In this document: positions 1 to 7,135 of the stretch, piece after piece
Layout of the letters: the number at the start of each line of letters is the position of its first letter
Position numbering within the stretch: the first letter of the stretch is position 1
Assembly (NCBI GenBank): GCA_020722375.1
Contig: DYKX01000009.1
Coordinates: 1-33,375 of the forward strand
Length of the DNA: 33,375 nt
Direction: 5' to 3'
DNA from: Anaerolinea thermophila
GTDB lineage: Bacteria > Chloroflexota > Anaerolineae > Anaerolineales > Villigracilaceae
Translations under genes and position numbers: made by a program
The notes under the pieces: model-generated
Seen by the model: only the letters and a program-made list of their open reading frames with translations
The model's database searches: none
Told to the model about the DNA's origin: nothing

Positions 1-20
1 TTTATCTTGCCCCCCGAGGC

Positions 21-43
21 GCAAAATGAATTTTGCGGTACAA
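21..43. repeat. Small palindromic repeat with GCGGTACAA tail
   Basis: GCAAAAT-GA-ATTTTGC is a 7-bp inverted repeat followed by GGTACAA. A near-identical unit (GCAACAT-GA-ATGTTGC-GGTACAA) occurs at 11973-11996. The two copies differ only by compensatory changes in the arms, which indicates a dispersed hairpin family. Confidence 0.6.
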
Positions 44-218
44 CCGCGCTATGGAAATTGGAGATGTTGAGAACGAAAATCTCTACACAGCGCTTGGTAG
101 AACCGATTCTGGTCGTTACCTGATCGTGTTTTATATTCACAAGTCAACTGGTGAAGCGCTGGTAATCAGCGCACGAAATATGACGCAGAAAGAAAAGAAA
201 TCTTATGGTAAAAAATAA
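33..218 (+). pseudogene. BrnT-like toxin, 5'-truncated remnant
   Basis: The readable protein matches the C-terminal two thirds of BrnT-type RelE-fold ribonuclease toxins: a GRTDSGRYL strand, then the ISARNMTQKEKKSY signature (ISAR.MT..E...Y) near the end. Full-length BrnT proteins are about 90 residues; this one has 55 from the first ATG (51) or 61 from a TTG at 33. An in-frame TGA at 27-29 blocks extension, and the N-terminal strand/helix with the usual early basic residues is missing. A small palindromic repeat (21-36) sits exactly where the lost 5' end should be, so insertion of that repeat is a plausible cause. The 3' end overlaps the antitoxin start by 14 bases, the normal BrnT-BrnA arrangement. 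Probably an inactive toxin. The family call is from remembered motifs. Confidence 0.65.
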
Positions 219-471
219 ACGCGATCCCATCCCAAAGCATTTTGGCAGTATTGAAGAGGCGGCTGATTTTTGGGACAACCACGACTTGACTGACTACCTG
301 GATTTAACCAAGGAAGTCCAAGTTGAGGCGGATATAAAACGCCGTGTCTTTCTAACAGCCTTGGAACCGTCCTTAGCCCAAAAACTGACTGAGATCGCAC
401 ACAAGCAGGGCATTTCCACCGAAACGCTCATCAATGTCTGGCTCAAAGAAAAAGTAGAAGAAACCGTCTAA
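205..471 (+). CDS. BrnA/CopG-type antitoxin
   Basis: An 88-residue protein. The N-terminal half (KHFGSIEEAADFWDNHDLTDY) has the SxEEAAxFWDxHDxTDY pattern of the CopG-like antitoxins paired with BrnT toxins. The C-terminal half (LEPSLAQKLTEIAHKQGISTETLINVWLKEKV) looks like a ribbon-helix-helix DNA-binding segment. It should neutralise the toxin and autorepress the operon. Translation starts inside the toxin's last codons, so it is coupled to the upstream frame. Since the toxin partner is truncated, this is probably an orphan antitoxin. The aspS promoter begins seven bases after its stop, with no terminator between, so some read-through into the aspS leader is possible. Confidence 0.75.
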   Translation: MVKNKRDPIPKHFGSIEEAADFWDNHDLTDYLDLTKEVQVEADIKRRVFLTALEPSLAQKLTEIAHKQGISTETLINVWLKEKVEETV

Positions 472-475
472 CCGT

Positions 476-483
476 GCTATAAT
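476..483 (+). promoter_or_regulatory. Extended -10 promoter of the aspS leader
   Basis: TGCTATAAT gives a perfect TATAAT (478-483) with the TGn extension. No good -35 is seen, which fits an extended -10 promoter. The expected start site is about 490-491, at the A of the leader-peptide ATG, so the leader transcript should be leaderless or nearly so. Confidence 0.7.
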
Positions 484-490
484 GCCGCCC

Positions 491-568
491 ATGCAACCCA
501 ACTGCTTCGCCAACAACAATAATGACAATGACGCCCTCCCGGGCGTTGGGCGAAGCATGGCTGGTTGA
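491..568 (+). CDS. Asn/Asp-rich leader peptide of the aspS-asnS operon
   Basis: A 25-codon reading frame, MQPNCFANNNNDNDALPGVGRSMAG, ends at TGA 566-568. Seven consecutive codons (512-532) read Asn-Asn-Asn-Asn-Asp-Asn-Asp, and another Asn precedes them. In all, 6 Asn and 2 Asp of 25 residues are the very amino acids charged by the two downstream synthetases. The ATG coincides with the predicted transcription start; an in-frame ATG at 482 overlaps the -10 box and is unlikely. Leader peptides rich in the regulatory amino acid are established for attenuated operons such as trp, his and pheST. An Asn/Asp version before aspS-asnS is not one I recognise. The codon run is directly visible; its role is inferred from the RNA stems that surround it. 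Confidence 0.8.
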   Translation: MQPNCFANNNNDNDALPGVGRSMAG

Positions 569-618
569 CAGAGAGATCACCTCACCCCAATCGCCCGACG
601 CAGCCGCGAAGGGCGATT
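503..618 (+). promoter_or_regulatory. Transcription attenuator (1:2, 2:3 and 3:4 stems)
   Basis: Four segments can pair in the classical mutually exclusive way. Segment 1 TGCTTCGCC (503-511) pairs perfectly with segment 2 GGCGAAGCA (549-557). Segment 2, as GCGTTGGGCGA (543-553), pairs over 11 bp (one G-U) with segment 3 TCGCCCGACGC (591-601). Segment 3 AATCGCCC (589-596) pairs perfectly with segment 4 GGGCGATT (611-618), followed by a U-rich tail. A ribosome stalled on the Asn/Asp codons (512-532) would cover segment 1 and free segment 2 for the antiterminator. A ribosome that reaches the stop at 566 would cover segment 2 and let the terminator form. The pairings are seen in the sequence; the mechanism is inferred by analogy. 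Confidence 0.8.
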
Positions 619-625
619 TATTTTG
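589..625 (+). terminator. Intrinsic terminator of the aspS attenuator
   Basis: An 8-bp perfect stem AATCGCCC/GGGCGATT (589-596 with 611-618) with a 14-base loop is followed by the T-rich run TTATTTTG. It lies between the leader-peptide stop and the aspS ribosome binding site, so it would stop transcription before aspS. Confidence 0.75.
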
Positions 626-638
626 TAAATTGCTAGCG

Positions 639-668
639 CGTAGAACAAGTCTATAGACTTGTTCTACG
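639..668. repeat. 30-bp perfect palindrome upstream of aspS
   Basis: CGTAGAACAAGTCT and its exact complement face each other with no spacer, over all 30 bases. It lies between the attenuator terminator and the aspS Shine-Dalgarno site (GGAGG, 683-687). It could be a dispersed palindromic repeat or a protein-binding site. It is not needed for the attenuator pairing. Confidence 0.7.
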
Positions 669-693
669 AGGCAACAAATCTCGGAGGCATACC

Positions 694-2463
694 ATGTACA
701 GAACACACACTTGCGGAGAACTTCGCTCCAGTCACGCCGGTCAAAACGTGACCATTTCGGGCTGGGTCAATCGCCGCCGCGACCACGGCGGGGTGGTCTT
801 CTTCGATCTGCGCGACCGTTCTGGCATCGTCCAGGTCACCATCAACCCCGACCTGCCCAAGGATGTGCTCAACGTGGCAGCCAACGTACGCTTCGAATGG
901 GTGCTCCAGATCGAAGGCACCGTTCACAAGCGCCCCGCGGGGATGGAAAATCCCAAAATGGAGACAGGCGAGATCGAGATCGTCGCCAGGAACATCACCG
1001 TCCTCAACCCGGCCAAAACCCTGCCCTTCATGATCAGCAACGAAAATGACCTGCCCGATGAAAATACACGTCTCAAATATCGCTATCTCGACTTGCGCCG
1101 CGAACGCATGACCCGCAACCTGGTTTTGCGCCACAAAATCATCAAATTCATGCGCGACTATCTCGACAAGCAAGGCTTTATTGAGATCGAAACACCGATC
1201 ATGTTCAAGGCCACGCCCGAAGGCGCGCGCGACTACCTCGTCCCTTCGCGCATCTACCCAGGTCAGTTCTACGCCCTGCCGCAATCACCACAGCAGTTGA
1301 AGCAACTGCTCATGGTCGCGGGCATGGATAAGTATTTCCAGATCGCGCGCTGTTTCCGCGACGAAGACCTGCGCGGCGACCGTCAACCTGAGTTCACACA
1401 ACTCGACCTCGAGATGTCCTTCGTACATCGTGACGATGTGCTGGCCCTCGTCGAAGGTCTCTACACCGCCATGCTGCCCGCGGTCGCGCCGCATAAGAAA
1501 CTGCTGTCCTCGCCATGGCCGAAACTTTCCTATCGTGAAGCCGTGGAAAGATTCGGAACGGACAAGCCCGACTTGCGCTTTGGCATGGAACTCGTGGATA
1601 TCAGCGAGATCTTTGCAAAGAGCGAGTTCAAAGTCTTCCAGTCCGCGCTGGCGGCGGGCGGCGTGGTCAAGTGCATCGTCGCGCCGAAGAGCGCCGACAT
1701 GTCGCGCAAGGAAGTGGACGCGCTGACCGAGTCCGCGAAGGCGCTGGGGGCGAAGGGACTCGCCACGTTGGCTGTGACCGCCGAAGGTCCGAAGGGAACC
1801 GCCGCGAAGTTCGTCACCGCAGAAGAAGTCGAAGCGGTCAAATCCAGAACGGGCGCGGGGGCCGGCGATCTGATTCTCTTCGCCGCGGACGCGCGTGCCG
1901 TCGTCAACAAGGTGCTCGGCGGATTGCGTCTCATCTTCCGCGATAAACTGAATCTCGCGGACAAGGATGTGATGGCCTTCGCCTGGGTGGTGGACTTTCC
2001 GATGTTCGCATGGAACGAAGAGGAACAGCGCTGGGACGCGGAGCATCATCCGTTCACCATGCCGCAACTGGCAGACCTCGACAAGTTCGACACGGACCCC
2101 GCCTCGATCCTTTCGGACGCGTACGACATGGTCTGCAATGGCTACGAGACCGCTTCGGGCTCGATCCGCATCCACCGCCGCGACATCCAAAATAAAATTT
2201 TCCAGATGCTCGGCCACAAGGACGAGGACATCCAGGCCAAGTTTGGTCACATGCTCGAAGCGTTCGAATACGGCGCGCCTCCGCACGGCGGCATGGCGCC
2301 CGGCATAGACCGTCTCGTCATGCTGCTGGCGGACGAACCCAACATCCGCGAGGTGATCGCCTTCCCGAAGAACCAGAACGGACGCGACGTGATGGCCGAT
2401 GCGCCGTCGGAAGTCGAACCGAAGCAGTTGAAGGAATTGCATATAGAGATCGTAGACAAGTAG
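694..2463 (+). CDS. aspS: Aspartyl-tRNA synthetase (AspRS), bacterial type
   Basis: Class II synthetase that charges tRNA(Asp) with aspartate in the cytosol. At 589 residues it has the normal bacterial length. It contains the N-terminal anticodon-binding OB fold (about 1-105, [19 protein letters not shown]), motif 2 [18 protein letters not shown], the bacterial GAD insertion (about 300-410) and motif 3 [19 protein letters not shown] at 683-687 sets the ATG at 694. Residues His31 (RRRDHGG) and Gly83 (RPAG) match those I recall for non-discriminating AspRS of Pseudomonas type, rather than the Leu/Lys of the discriminating E. coli enzyme. It might therefore also make Asp-tRNA(Asn), although asnS follows. 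It is first in an operon with asnS and lies behind an Asn/Asp attenuator. The stop codon is part of an octamer repeat (about 2452-2482). Confidence 0.97.
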   Translation: MYRTHTCGELRSSHAGQNVTISGWVNRRRDHGGVVFFDLRDRSGIVQVTINPDLPKDVLNVAANVRFEWVLQIEGTVHKRPAGMENPKMETGEIEIVARNITVLNPAKTLPFMISNENDLPDENTRLKYRYLDLRRERMTRNLVLRHKIIKFMRDYLDKQGFIEIETPIMFKATPEGARDYLVPSRIYPGQFYALPQSPQQLKQLLMVAGMDKYFQIARCFRDEDLRGDRQPEFTQLDLEMSFVHRDDVLALVEGLYTAMLPAVAPHKKLLSSPWPKLSYREAVERFGTDKPDLRFGMELVDISEIFAKSEFKVFQSALAAGGVVKCIVAPKSADMSRKEVDALTESAKALGAKGLATLAVTAEGPKGTAAKFVTAEEVEAVKSRTGAGAGDLILFAADARAVVNKVLGGLRLIFRDKLNLADKDVMAFAWVVDFPMFAWNEEEQRWDAEHHPFTMPQLADLDKFDTDPASILSDAYDMVCNGYETASGSIRIHRRDIQNKIFQMLGHKDEDIQAKFGHMLEAFEYGAPPHGGMAPGIDRLVMLLADEPNIREVIAFPKNQNGRDVMADAPSEVEPKQLKELHIEIVDK

Positions 2464-2482
2464 ACAGGTACACAAGTAAATC
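2452..2482. repeat. Octamer-type tandem repeat at the aspS stop
   Basis: Degenerate units of the form AAGTAGAC / AGGTACAC / AAGTAAAT run across the last codons and the TAG stop of aspS. The same units occur at about 12320-12348 and, in inverse orientation and in frame, inside mfd at about 28400-28443. Confidence 0.6.
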
Positions 2483-2483
2483 A

Positions 2484-2604
2484 TCATTGCGAGGGCGGTG
2501 TTCTTCCGCCCGAAGCAACTTCCTCGCCAAACGGGGAGATTGCTCACCTGCACTGCACCGAACGCAGTGCGGTGCAAGTGTCGTCGCTACGTTCCTCGCA
2601 ATGA
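2484..2604. repeat. MITE-like element with TCATTGCGAGG ends
   Basis: Perfect 11-bp terminal inverted repeats TCATTGCGAGG (2484-2494) and CCTCGCAATGA (2594-2604) enclose about 120 bases. Inside is a hairpin around 2549-2578 (GCACCG..CGGTGC). Repeats with such ends and an internal GAGATTGCT segment are widespread in bacterial genomes. It fills most of the aspS-asnS gap; no ORF is seen in it. Confidence 0.75.
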
Positions 2605-2625
2605 CGAATGAAATAGGAGTAAACC

Positions 2626-3966
2626 ATGCCAATCATCCGCGTTGACCAAATTTCGCAATACGAAGGCCGGGAAGTGACCGTGCAGGGCTGGGTCTACAAC
2701 CGCACCGACAAGGGCAAACTCGTCTTCCTTCTCGTCCGCGACGGGACGGGGTTCGTCCAGTGCGTGGCATTCAAAGGCGACCTTGACGAGGCTGTGTTCG
2801 ATCAACTCGTCCGATTGCCACAGGAGTCATCTGTCATCATCACGGGACCCGTCCGCGCGGACAAGCGCGCGCCTGGCATCCCTGGCGGATACGAGGTCGG
2901 CGTGAAGCAGATCGAGATCGTGCAAACTGCGGACATTGATTACCCGATGTCGCTCAAAGATCATGGCGTGGACTTCGCGCTCGACAACCGCCACCTGTGG
3001 ATTCGGATGCAAAGCCAATGGGCGATTCTGCGCGTCCGCGCCACGGTCATGGCCGCGACGCGTGAATGGCTCGACACCAACGGCTTCATCGAAATGAGCA
3101 CGCCAATCCTCACCCCCGCCGCGGCAGAAGGCACGACGACTCTCTTCGAGACGGAATACTTTGACGAGGGCAAAGCCTACCTCGCGCAGACGGGACAACT
3201 ATACAGCGAGGCCACCATCATGGCCTTTGGAAAGGTCTATTGCTTCGGACCCACCTTCCGCGCGGAAAAATCCAAGACGCGGCGTCACCTGACCGAATTC
3301 TGGATGCTCGAACCCGAGATGGCCTTCTGCGACCTCGACCAGATGATGGAAATCGAAGAGCAGATGATCCAGCACATCGCGCAACGCGTCCTGCGTGACC
3401 GCGCCGCCGAGTTGAAGTTTCTCGGACGCGACCTCTCCAAACTGGAAAACATCCAAACCCCCTTCCCGCGCATGTCTTACGATGATGCGGCGAAATACCT
3501 GATCGAACTGTACGAAAAAGAGACCAACCCCGAAAAGAAGGAACTGCTCAAGTTCGAATGGGGCATGGACTTCGGCGCGCCGCACGAGACCGAGATCACC
3601 AAACTTTACGACAAGCCTGTCTTTGTTTACGGCTATCCGTCCGCGGTCAAAGCCTTTTACATGGAACCGTGGCCAGGCCGCCCCGAGGTCTGCAAGTCGG
3701 TGGATTTGCTCGCGCCCGAAGGTTACGGCGAGATCTGCGGCGGCTCGGAGCGCATGTCCAATCATGATATGCTGCTGGAACGAATCCACAAGGAGGGACT
3801 GCCTGAATCTGCATTCAAGTGGTATCTCGAATTGCGTAAGTACGGATCGGTCCCCCACTCTGGATTCGGGATGGGAATCGAGCGCGTCACCGCCTGGATG
3901 TGCGGCATCGAACACATCCGCGAGGCAATTCCTTTCCCGCGGACGATCAAGCGGGTATATCCGTAA
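2626..3966 (+). CDS. asnS: Asparaginyl-tRNA synthetase (AsnRS)
   Basis: Class II synthetase that joins asparagine to tRNA(Asn). Its 446 residues are within the family range. An N-terminal OB fold (about 1-105, [18 protein letters not shown]) is followed by the catalytic core with motif 2 [20 protein letters not shown] and motif 3 [12 protein letters not shown]. The FRAEKSxTxRHLxEFW signature and the absence of a GAD insertion separate it from AspRS. AGGAG at 2616-2620 precedes the ATG at 2626. It lies 160 bases downstream of aspS on the same strand with only a repeat between, so it is probably co-transcribed and under the same attenuator. Its presence means direct Asn-tRNA(Asn) synthesis is available whatever the specificity of the AspRS. 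Confidence 0.97.
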   Translation: MPIIRVDQISQYEGREVTVQGWVYNRTDKGKLVFLLVRDGTGFVQCVAFKGDLDEAVFDQLVRLPQESSVIITGPVRADKRAPGIPGGYEVGVKQIEIVQTADIDYPMSLKDHGVDFALDNRHLWIRMQSQWAILRVRATVMAATREWLDTNGFIEMSTPILTPAAAEGTTTLFETEYFDEGKAYLAQTGQLYSEATIMAFGKVYCFGPTFRAEKSKTRRHLTEFWMLEPEMAFCDLDQMMEIEEQMIQHIAQRVLRDRAAELKFLGRDLSKLENIQTPFPRMSYDDAAKYLIELYEKETNPEKKELLKFEWGMDFGAPHETEITKLYDKPVFVYGYPSAVKAFYMEPWPGRPEVCKSVDLLAPEGYGEICGGSERMSNHDMLLERIHKEGLPESAFKWYLELRKYGSVPHSGFGMGIERVTAWMCGIEHIREAIPFPRTIKRVYP

Positions 3967-4005
3967 CCAGCAGACCTCCGAAGTCTTAAAGATTTGAGTG
4001 GACTA

Positions 4006-4095
4006 AGAACCTATCCGAAAAAACTCGGAGCGCGGACTTGAGTCCGCCCAGCCAGGCAGACTGGAAGTCTGCAATCCAATATTCGGATAGGCTCT
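4006..4095. repeat. MITE-like inverted-repeat element
   Basis: Terminal repeats AGAACCTATCCGAA (4006-4019) and TTCGGATAGGCTCT (4082-4095) match with one mismatch. Two inner hairpins, GCGGACT..AGTCCGC and GCAGACT..AGTCTGC, fill the middle. TTGAGT occurs on both flanks and may be a target duplication. An outer AAAGATTT/AAATCTTT pair encloses the whole unit. It separates asnS from the convergent HExxH gene; no gene is seen here. Confidence 0.7.
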
Positions 4096-4134
4096 AAATT
4101 GAGTCGGTAAATCTTTCAGCCGCTTTGGCGGGGT

Positions 4135-4638
4135 CTATCCCGTCTCGCGTCGCGTGGGGCAACATACGACCAGCGGATACAGCGGTAACCAGTTGATCCG
4201 ATAGTTTGGCCCCGCGTACTCGCGTATCAACGCGCGGGCACGGATGAGGTCCGCGCGGGAATCGAGGGAGAGCGTCATCAATTGCTCGATGATGGCATTG
4301 AGACGCGGTGAAGCGGCGTACTGTCCCGTTTGCGATTTCAGAAAGGCGAATTGCTCCTGCCAGGCTTCCAACTCCCCGCGCACAGAGAGCGCGCCGAAGA
4401 ATCCCTGCTTCAGGTGACGCACCTCATGGACGATGAGACTGAGCGCGTAGGCTTCGTTATCCACCTGGTTGGGATGCAACTCAATGTGGCCGAAGAGCGT
4501 CCAGCGCGCGCCAGTGGGCTGGGGGCGGAGTCCCACCTTCACTCGGCGCGCCCGCAAAAAGTCACGCGCGGCGCGGCCCTCGGGACCAGTCCCTTCGAGG
4601 CGGTCGAGCAGACCTGTCAGTTTAGAATCGTCATCCAT
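4135..4638 (-). CDS. Small HExxH metallopeptidase-like protein, unknown function
   Basis: A 167-residue protein with no signal peptide or membrane segment. Residues 68-75 read SLIVHEVRH, a helix with a gluzincin/zincin-type HExxH zinc motif (His71, Glu72, His75). Glu89, Glu91 or Glu95 in RGELEAWQEQ are candidates for a third ligand. I do not recognise the family or substrate, and a peptidase function is only inferred from the motif. A TATACT box (4645-4650, minus strand) lies seven bases before the ATG, so the transcript is probably leaderless. It is convergent with asnS and divergent from the thiolase gene. Confidence 0.7.
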   Translation of the reverse strand: MDDDSKLTGLLDRLEGTGPEGRAARDFLRARRVKVGLRPQPTGARWTLFGHIELHPNQVDNEAYALSLIVHEVRHLKQGFFGALSVRGELEAWQEQFAFLKSQTGQYAASPRLNAIIEQLMTLSLDSRADLIRARALIREYAGPNYRINWLPLYPLVVCCPTRRETG

Positions 4639-4644
4639 GCCGCA

Positions 4645-4650
4645 AGTATA
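4645..4650 (-). promoter_or_regulatory. -10 box of the HExxH gene (leaderless)
   Basis: Minus-strand TATACT ends seven bases before the ATG, and no ribosome binding site fits between. This suggests transcription starts at or next to the start codon. Confidence 0.5.
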
Positions 4651-4666
4651 ATCGGCAAGATTACCA

Positions 4667-4697
4667 TGTGACAGTCACTTTGGAAGTGACTGTCACA
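4667..4697. repeat. 14-bp palindrome between divergent genes
   Basis: TGTGACAGTCACTT (4667-4680) and its exact complement (4684-4697) flank a TGG loop, followed by TTTT on the plus strand. It lies between two divergent promoters, so it may be a dispersed repeat or an operator. The T-run alone does not make it a convincing terminator, because no gene reads into it on the plus strand. Confidence 0.7.
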
Positions 4698-4764
4698 TTT
4701 TCTGCAATCGGCAATCCGAGAGTCTCTGAGAGGCGCATCGGTTAGAATACGGCAAGAGGAATTT

Positions 4765-5913
4765 ATGAGACCTGTAGCAATCCTTGGCATCGGCCAGACA
4801 AAAATTGACGAGCACTGGGACAAATCGCTGAAAGAACTGGCAGGCGAGGCGGCCTTCGCGGCGCTGAACGACGCGGGCATCGAACGCGCCGATTCGCTTT
4901 TCGTGGGCAACATGCTTTCGCCCATTATCAACCATCAGAATCAACTGGGGACTCACATCGCGGACTGGGTCGGCATGTGGGGCGCGGAGGCGACGAAGAT
5001 CGAGGCGGCCTGCGGATCGGGCGCGGCGGCGTTTCGCGCGGGACTGATGGCGGTCGCGTCGGGCGAGATGGAATCCGCGCTGGTGGTCGGCGTCGAGAAG
5101 ATGACGGACATGGCGGGACACGACGTCACATCCGCCTTAGCCACCGCCGCCGATGCAGATTACGAAGTGGAACAAGGCGTGTCGTTCGTGGGACTCAACG
5201 CGCTGGTAATGCGACGTTACATGCACGAGTTTGGCTGGAAGCACGCCGATTTCGCGCCGTTCTCCATCAATGCCCACGCCAACGCCATGCACAATCCGAA
5301 TGCGCGGCTGCACCAGACCATCACGCTGGAGCAATTCGAAAAATCGAGCATGGTGGCCACGCCCATCAACCTGCTGGACGCGTCTCCCATTGGCGACGGC
5401 GCGGCGGCGGCGATCCTCGTCCCTGCGGAGAAGTTGAAGGGACGCAAAATTATGGTGGCTGGCTCAGCATCCGCGACAGACACCATCGCGGTCCACTCGC
5501 GACGCGACCCGCTGTTTTTAGCGGCGGCGTACGCGTCGTCGAAACGGGCATACGGGATGGCGGGAGTCACTTCCGCAGAGATTGACGTGTTCGAACTGCA
5601 CGACGCGTTCTCCATCATGTCCGCGCTTTCGCTGGAGGCTTGCGGATTCGCCGAGCGCGGCCAGGGGCCAAGACTCGGCCTGGATGGCGAGATCACGCCC
5701 AAAGGTCGCGTGCCCGTCTGCACGCGGGGCGGACTCAAAGCGCGCGGGCACCCCGTCGGCGCGACGGGGTTGTATCAGATCGTGGAAGTCGTCCAGCAAC
5801 TGCGCGGCGAGTGCGGCGAGACCCAGGTCGCGGACGCGAGGATTGGCATGGCACAAAACATCGGCGGCTCGGGTGCGACGATTCTGACGCACATTCTGCG
5901 CGTGACGGACTAA
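4765..5913 (+). CDS. SCP2/archaeal-type thiolase (acetyl-CoA acetyltransferase-like)
   Basis: A 382-residue thiolase-fold enzyme, predicted to condense or cleave acyl-CoA through an acyl-cysteine. Visible motifs are the nucleophile Cys83 in EAACGSGAAA, HDAF with His279, and GGLKARGHPVGATG with His329. The second catalytic cysteine of classical thiolases (CxG near the C-terminus) is replaced by NIGGSGAT, as in SCP2-type and archaeal acetoacetyl-CoA thiolases. The length fits that subgroup. The archaeal enzymes usually neighbour an OB-fold DUF35 protein and HMG-CoA synthase; neither is in this window, so the pathway remains open. AGAGGA precedes the ATG at 4765, and TAGAAT (4743-4748) is a possible -10. 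It seems monocistronic. Confidence 0.88.
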   Translation: MRPVAILGIGQTKIDEHWDKSLKELAGEAAFAALNDAGIERADSLFVGNMLSPIINHQNQLGTHIADWVGMWGAEATKIEAACGSGAAAFRAGLMAVASGEMESALVVGVEKMTDMAGHDVTSALATAADADYEVEQGVSFVGLNALVMRRYMHEFGWKHADFAPFSINAHANAMHNPNARLHQTITLEQFEKSSMVATPINLLDASPIGDGAAAAILVPAEKLKGRKIMVAGSASATDTIAVHSRRDPLFLAAAYASSKRAYGMAGVTSAEIDVFELHDAFSIMSALSLEACGFAERGQGPRLGLDGEITPKGRVPVCTRGGLKARGHPVGATGLYQIVEVVQQLRGECGETQVADARIGMAQNIGGSGATILTHILRVTD

Positions 5914-5943
5914 TTTTTTCCCAAGTTTGACCACCTTACAATC

Positions 5944-5972
5944 TTGCAAGGTATTTATTCCTGTTATATACT
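5944..5972 (+). promoter_or_regulatory. Sigma-70-type promoter of the PilZ gene
   Basis: TTGCAA (5944-5949) and TATACT (5967-5972) are separated by exactly 17 bases. A strong AAAGGAGGT ribosome binding site follows just before the ATG at 6012. This is one of the best housekeeping promoters in the window. Confidence 0.75.
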
Positions 5973-6011
5973 TTTGGTAACAACGCCCTTCTTCAAACAA
6001 AAGGAGGTCTT

Positions 6012-6401
6012 ATGCCAGCCGAAAAACGCAAGCTTGCACGACGCACTTTTTCTTATTACATGCGCGTCATGGATGAGGTCAACGGGCAATTGGTCGGCCA
6101 CCTGGCCGATATCAGCACGGGTGGATTTAAACTGGACAGTTCCGTAGCCATTCCGCCCAACAAGGATTTCCGCCTGCGCATCGAACTAACCAATGAGGTT
6201 GCCAACAAGAGTTTCATGGTCTTCATGGCGCGCAGTAAGTGGTGCTACGCGGACCCTCTGGATCCCACAGCCTTCAACGTGGGATTCCAGATCACAAACA
6301 TGGCGCCCAGCGATTTCGAAATTTTCTCGCGCATGTTCGAAAAGTACGGTTCCGAAGGAGTCAACTCGCAAAAGCGCAGCGACGATTACCTGTGGAGATA
6401 A
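6012..6401 (+). CDS. PilZ-domain protein, putative c-di-GMP receptor
   Basis: A 129-residue stand-alone PilZ domain. The N-terminal RKLARR supplies the RxxxR motif and DISTGGFKL the D/NxSxxG motif, the two c-di-GMP-binding signatures. Both are intact, so ligand binding is likely. The rest is beta-rich with a C-terminal helix, and no second domain is fused. Such small PilZ proteins act as cytosolic adaptors for motility, exopolysaccharide or surface behaviour; the target here is unknown. It has its own promoter, a GGAGG site six bases before the ATG and a hairpin after the stop, so it is probably a single-gene unit. Confidence 0.88.
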   Translation: MPAEKRKLARRTFSYYMRVMDEVNGQLVGHLADISTGGFKLDSSVAIPPNKDFRLRIELTNEVANKSFMVFMARSKWCYADPLDPTAFNVGFQITNMAPSDFEIFSRMFEKYGSEGVNSQKRSDDYLWR

Positions 6402-6405
6402 ACAG

Positions 6406-6442
6406 GCACAAACCAGGCTTTTTGAAAAAACCTGGTTTGTGC
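6406..6442. repeat. Long hairpin between pilZ gene and plsC1
   Basis: GCACAAACCAGG (6406-6417) and CCTGGTTTGTGC (6431-6442) form a perfect 12-bp stem. The inner CTTTTT/AAAAAA can extend it almost to a two-base loop. No long T-run follows, so a terminator role is possible but unproven. It may be a dispersed palindrome. Confidence 0.6.
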
Positions 6443-6457
6443 ATTAAAATCGGGGAC

Positions 6458-7135
6458 ATGAAATACACCACACTCCGAACCATTGTCCGTTTCATCATGA
6501 ACCTCATCGCCGACGTGGAAGTGGTCGGGTTGGATCGACTGCCCGATGGAAATTTCATCCTCGCGGCGAATCACCTCGGACGGCTGGACACGGCCGTCCT
6601 TCTTTACGCGGTGGATCGCGAAGACATCATCCTGCCCGTGGCCGAAAAATACAAGAACCATCCCTTCTTCGGCGCCATCGGGCGCGCGGTGGATGCCATC
6701 TGGCTGAACCGCTTCGACGCGGACTACGCGGCGTTTCGCACCATTCTGACGCGCATGGAAAAGGGCGGATTGATGGTCATCGCGCCCGAGGGGACGCGCT
6801 CCAAGACCGAAGCGTTGCAGGAGGCGAAGATGGGCGTTGCGTTCCTCGCCTCGAAGAGCGGATATCCCGTCCTGCCGGTGGCGCTGACGGGGACGGAAGA
6901 CCGCCTCATCGTCCAGAACCTGAAGCGGCTTCGCCGTTCGAAGATCACCGCGCGTACGGGAGAGTTGCTCCGCGTCGACGTTCCGCCGCGCGGACGCGGG
7001 CGCGAAGAGTCCCTGCGCACCGCCACCGACGAGATCATGTGCCGCATCGCGGCCGAACTGCCCGAAAAATATCGCGGTTTCTACGCCGATCATCCCCGCC
7101 TGAAAGAATTGCTCAAAGAGAAACAACATGCGTAA
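6458..7135 (+). CDS. PlsC-family 1-acyl-glycerol-3-phosphate acyltransferase (copy 1)
   Basis: A 225-residue LPLAT-family acyltransferase, expected to acylate lysophosphatidic acid or a related lysolipid at the membrane. Motif I NHLGRLD (Asn38-His39 to Asp44) carries the catalytic HX4D. APEGTRSKT is the phosphate-binding motif, and PVLPVALTGTE is block IV. The frame is open upstream to 6239, but that part overlaps the pilZ gene. GGGGAC before the ATG at 6458, and the match of residues 1-44 to the second copy, fix the start. It overlaps the next gene by eight bases. No long transmembrane segment is obvious. The exact acceptor lipid cannot be told from sequence. Confidence 0.88.
   Translation: MKYTTLRTIVRFIMNLIADVEVVGLDRLPDGNFILAANHLGRLDTAVLLYAVDREDIILPVAEKYKNHPFFGAIGRAVDAIWLNRFDADYAAFRTILTRMEKGGLMVIAPEGTRSKTEALQEAKMGVAFLASKSGYPVLPVALTGTEDRLIVQNLKRLRRSKITARTGELLRVDVPPRGRGREESLRTATDEIMCRIAAELPEKYRGFYADHPRLKELLKEKQHA

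Noticed and set aside
476-693. T-box leader for aspS
   Set aside because: No T-box sequence or specifier loop. The leader is explained better by a coding leader peptide with alternative stems.
1285-2577. 430-codon open frame antisense to aspS
   Set aside because: It lies opposite a certain gene, has no ribosome binding site or recognisable domain, and is explained by GC-rich codon use.
6239-6457. N-terminal extension of the first PlsC protein
   Set aside because: It would overlap the PilZ gene and a hairpin. The start at 6458 aligns residue by residue with the second copy.
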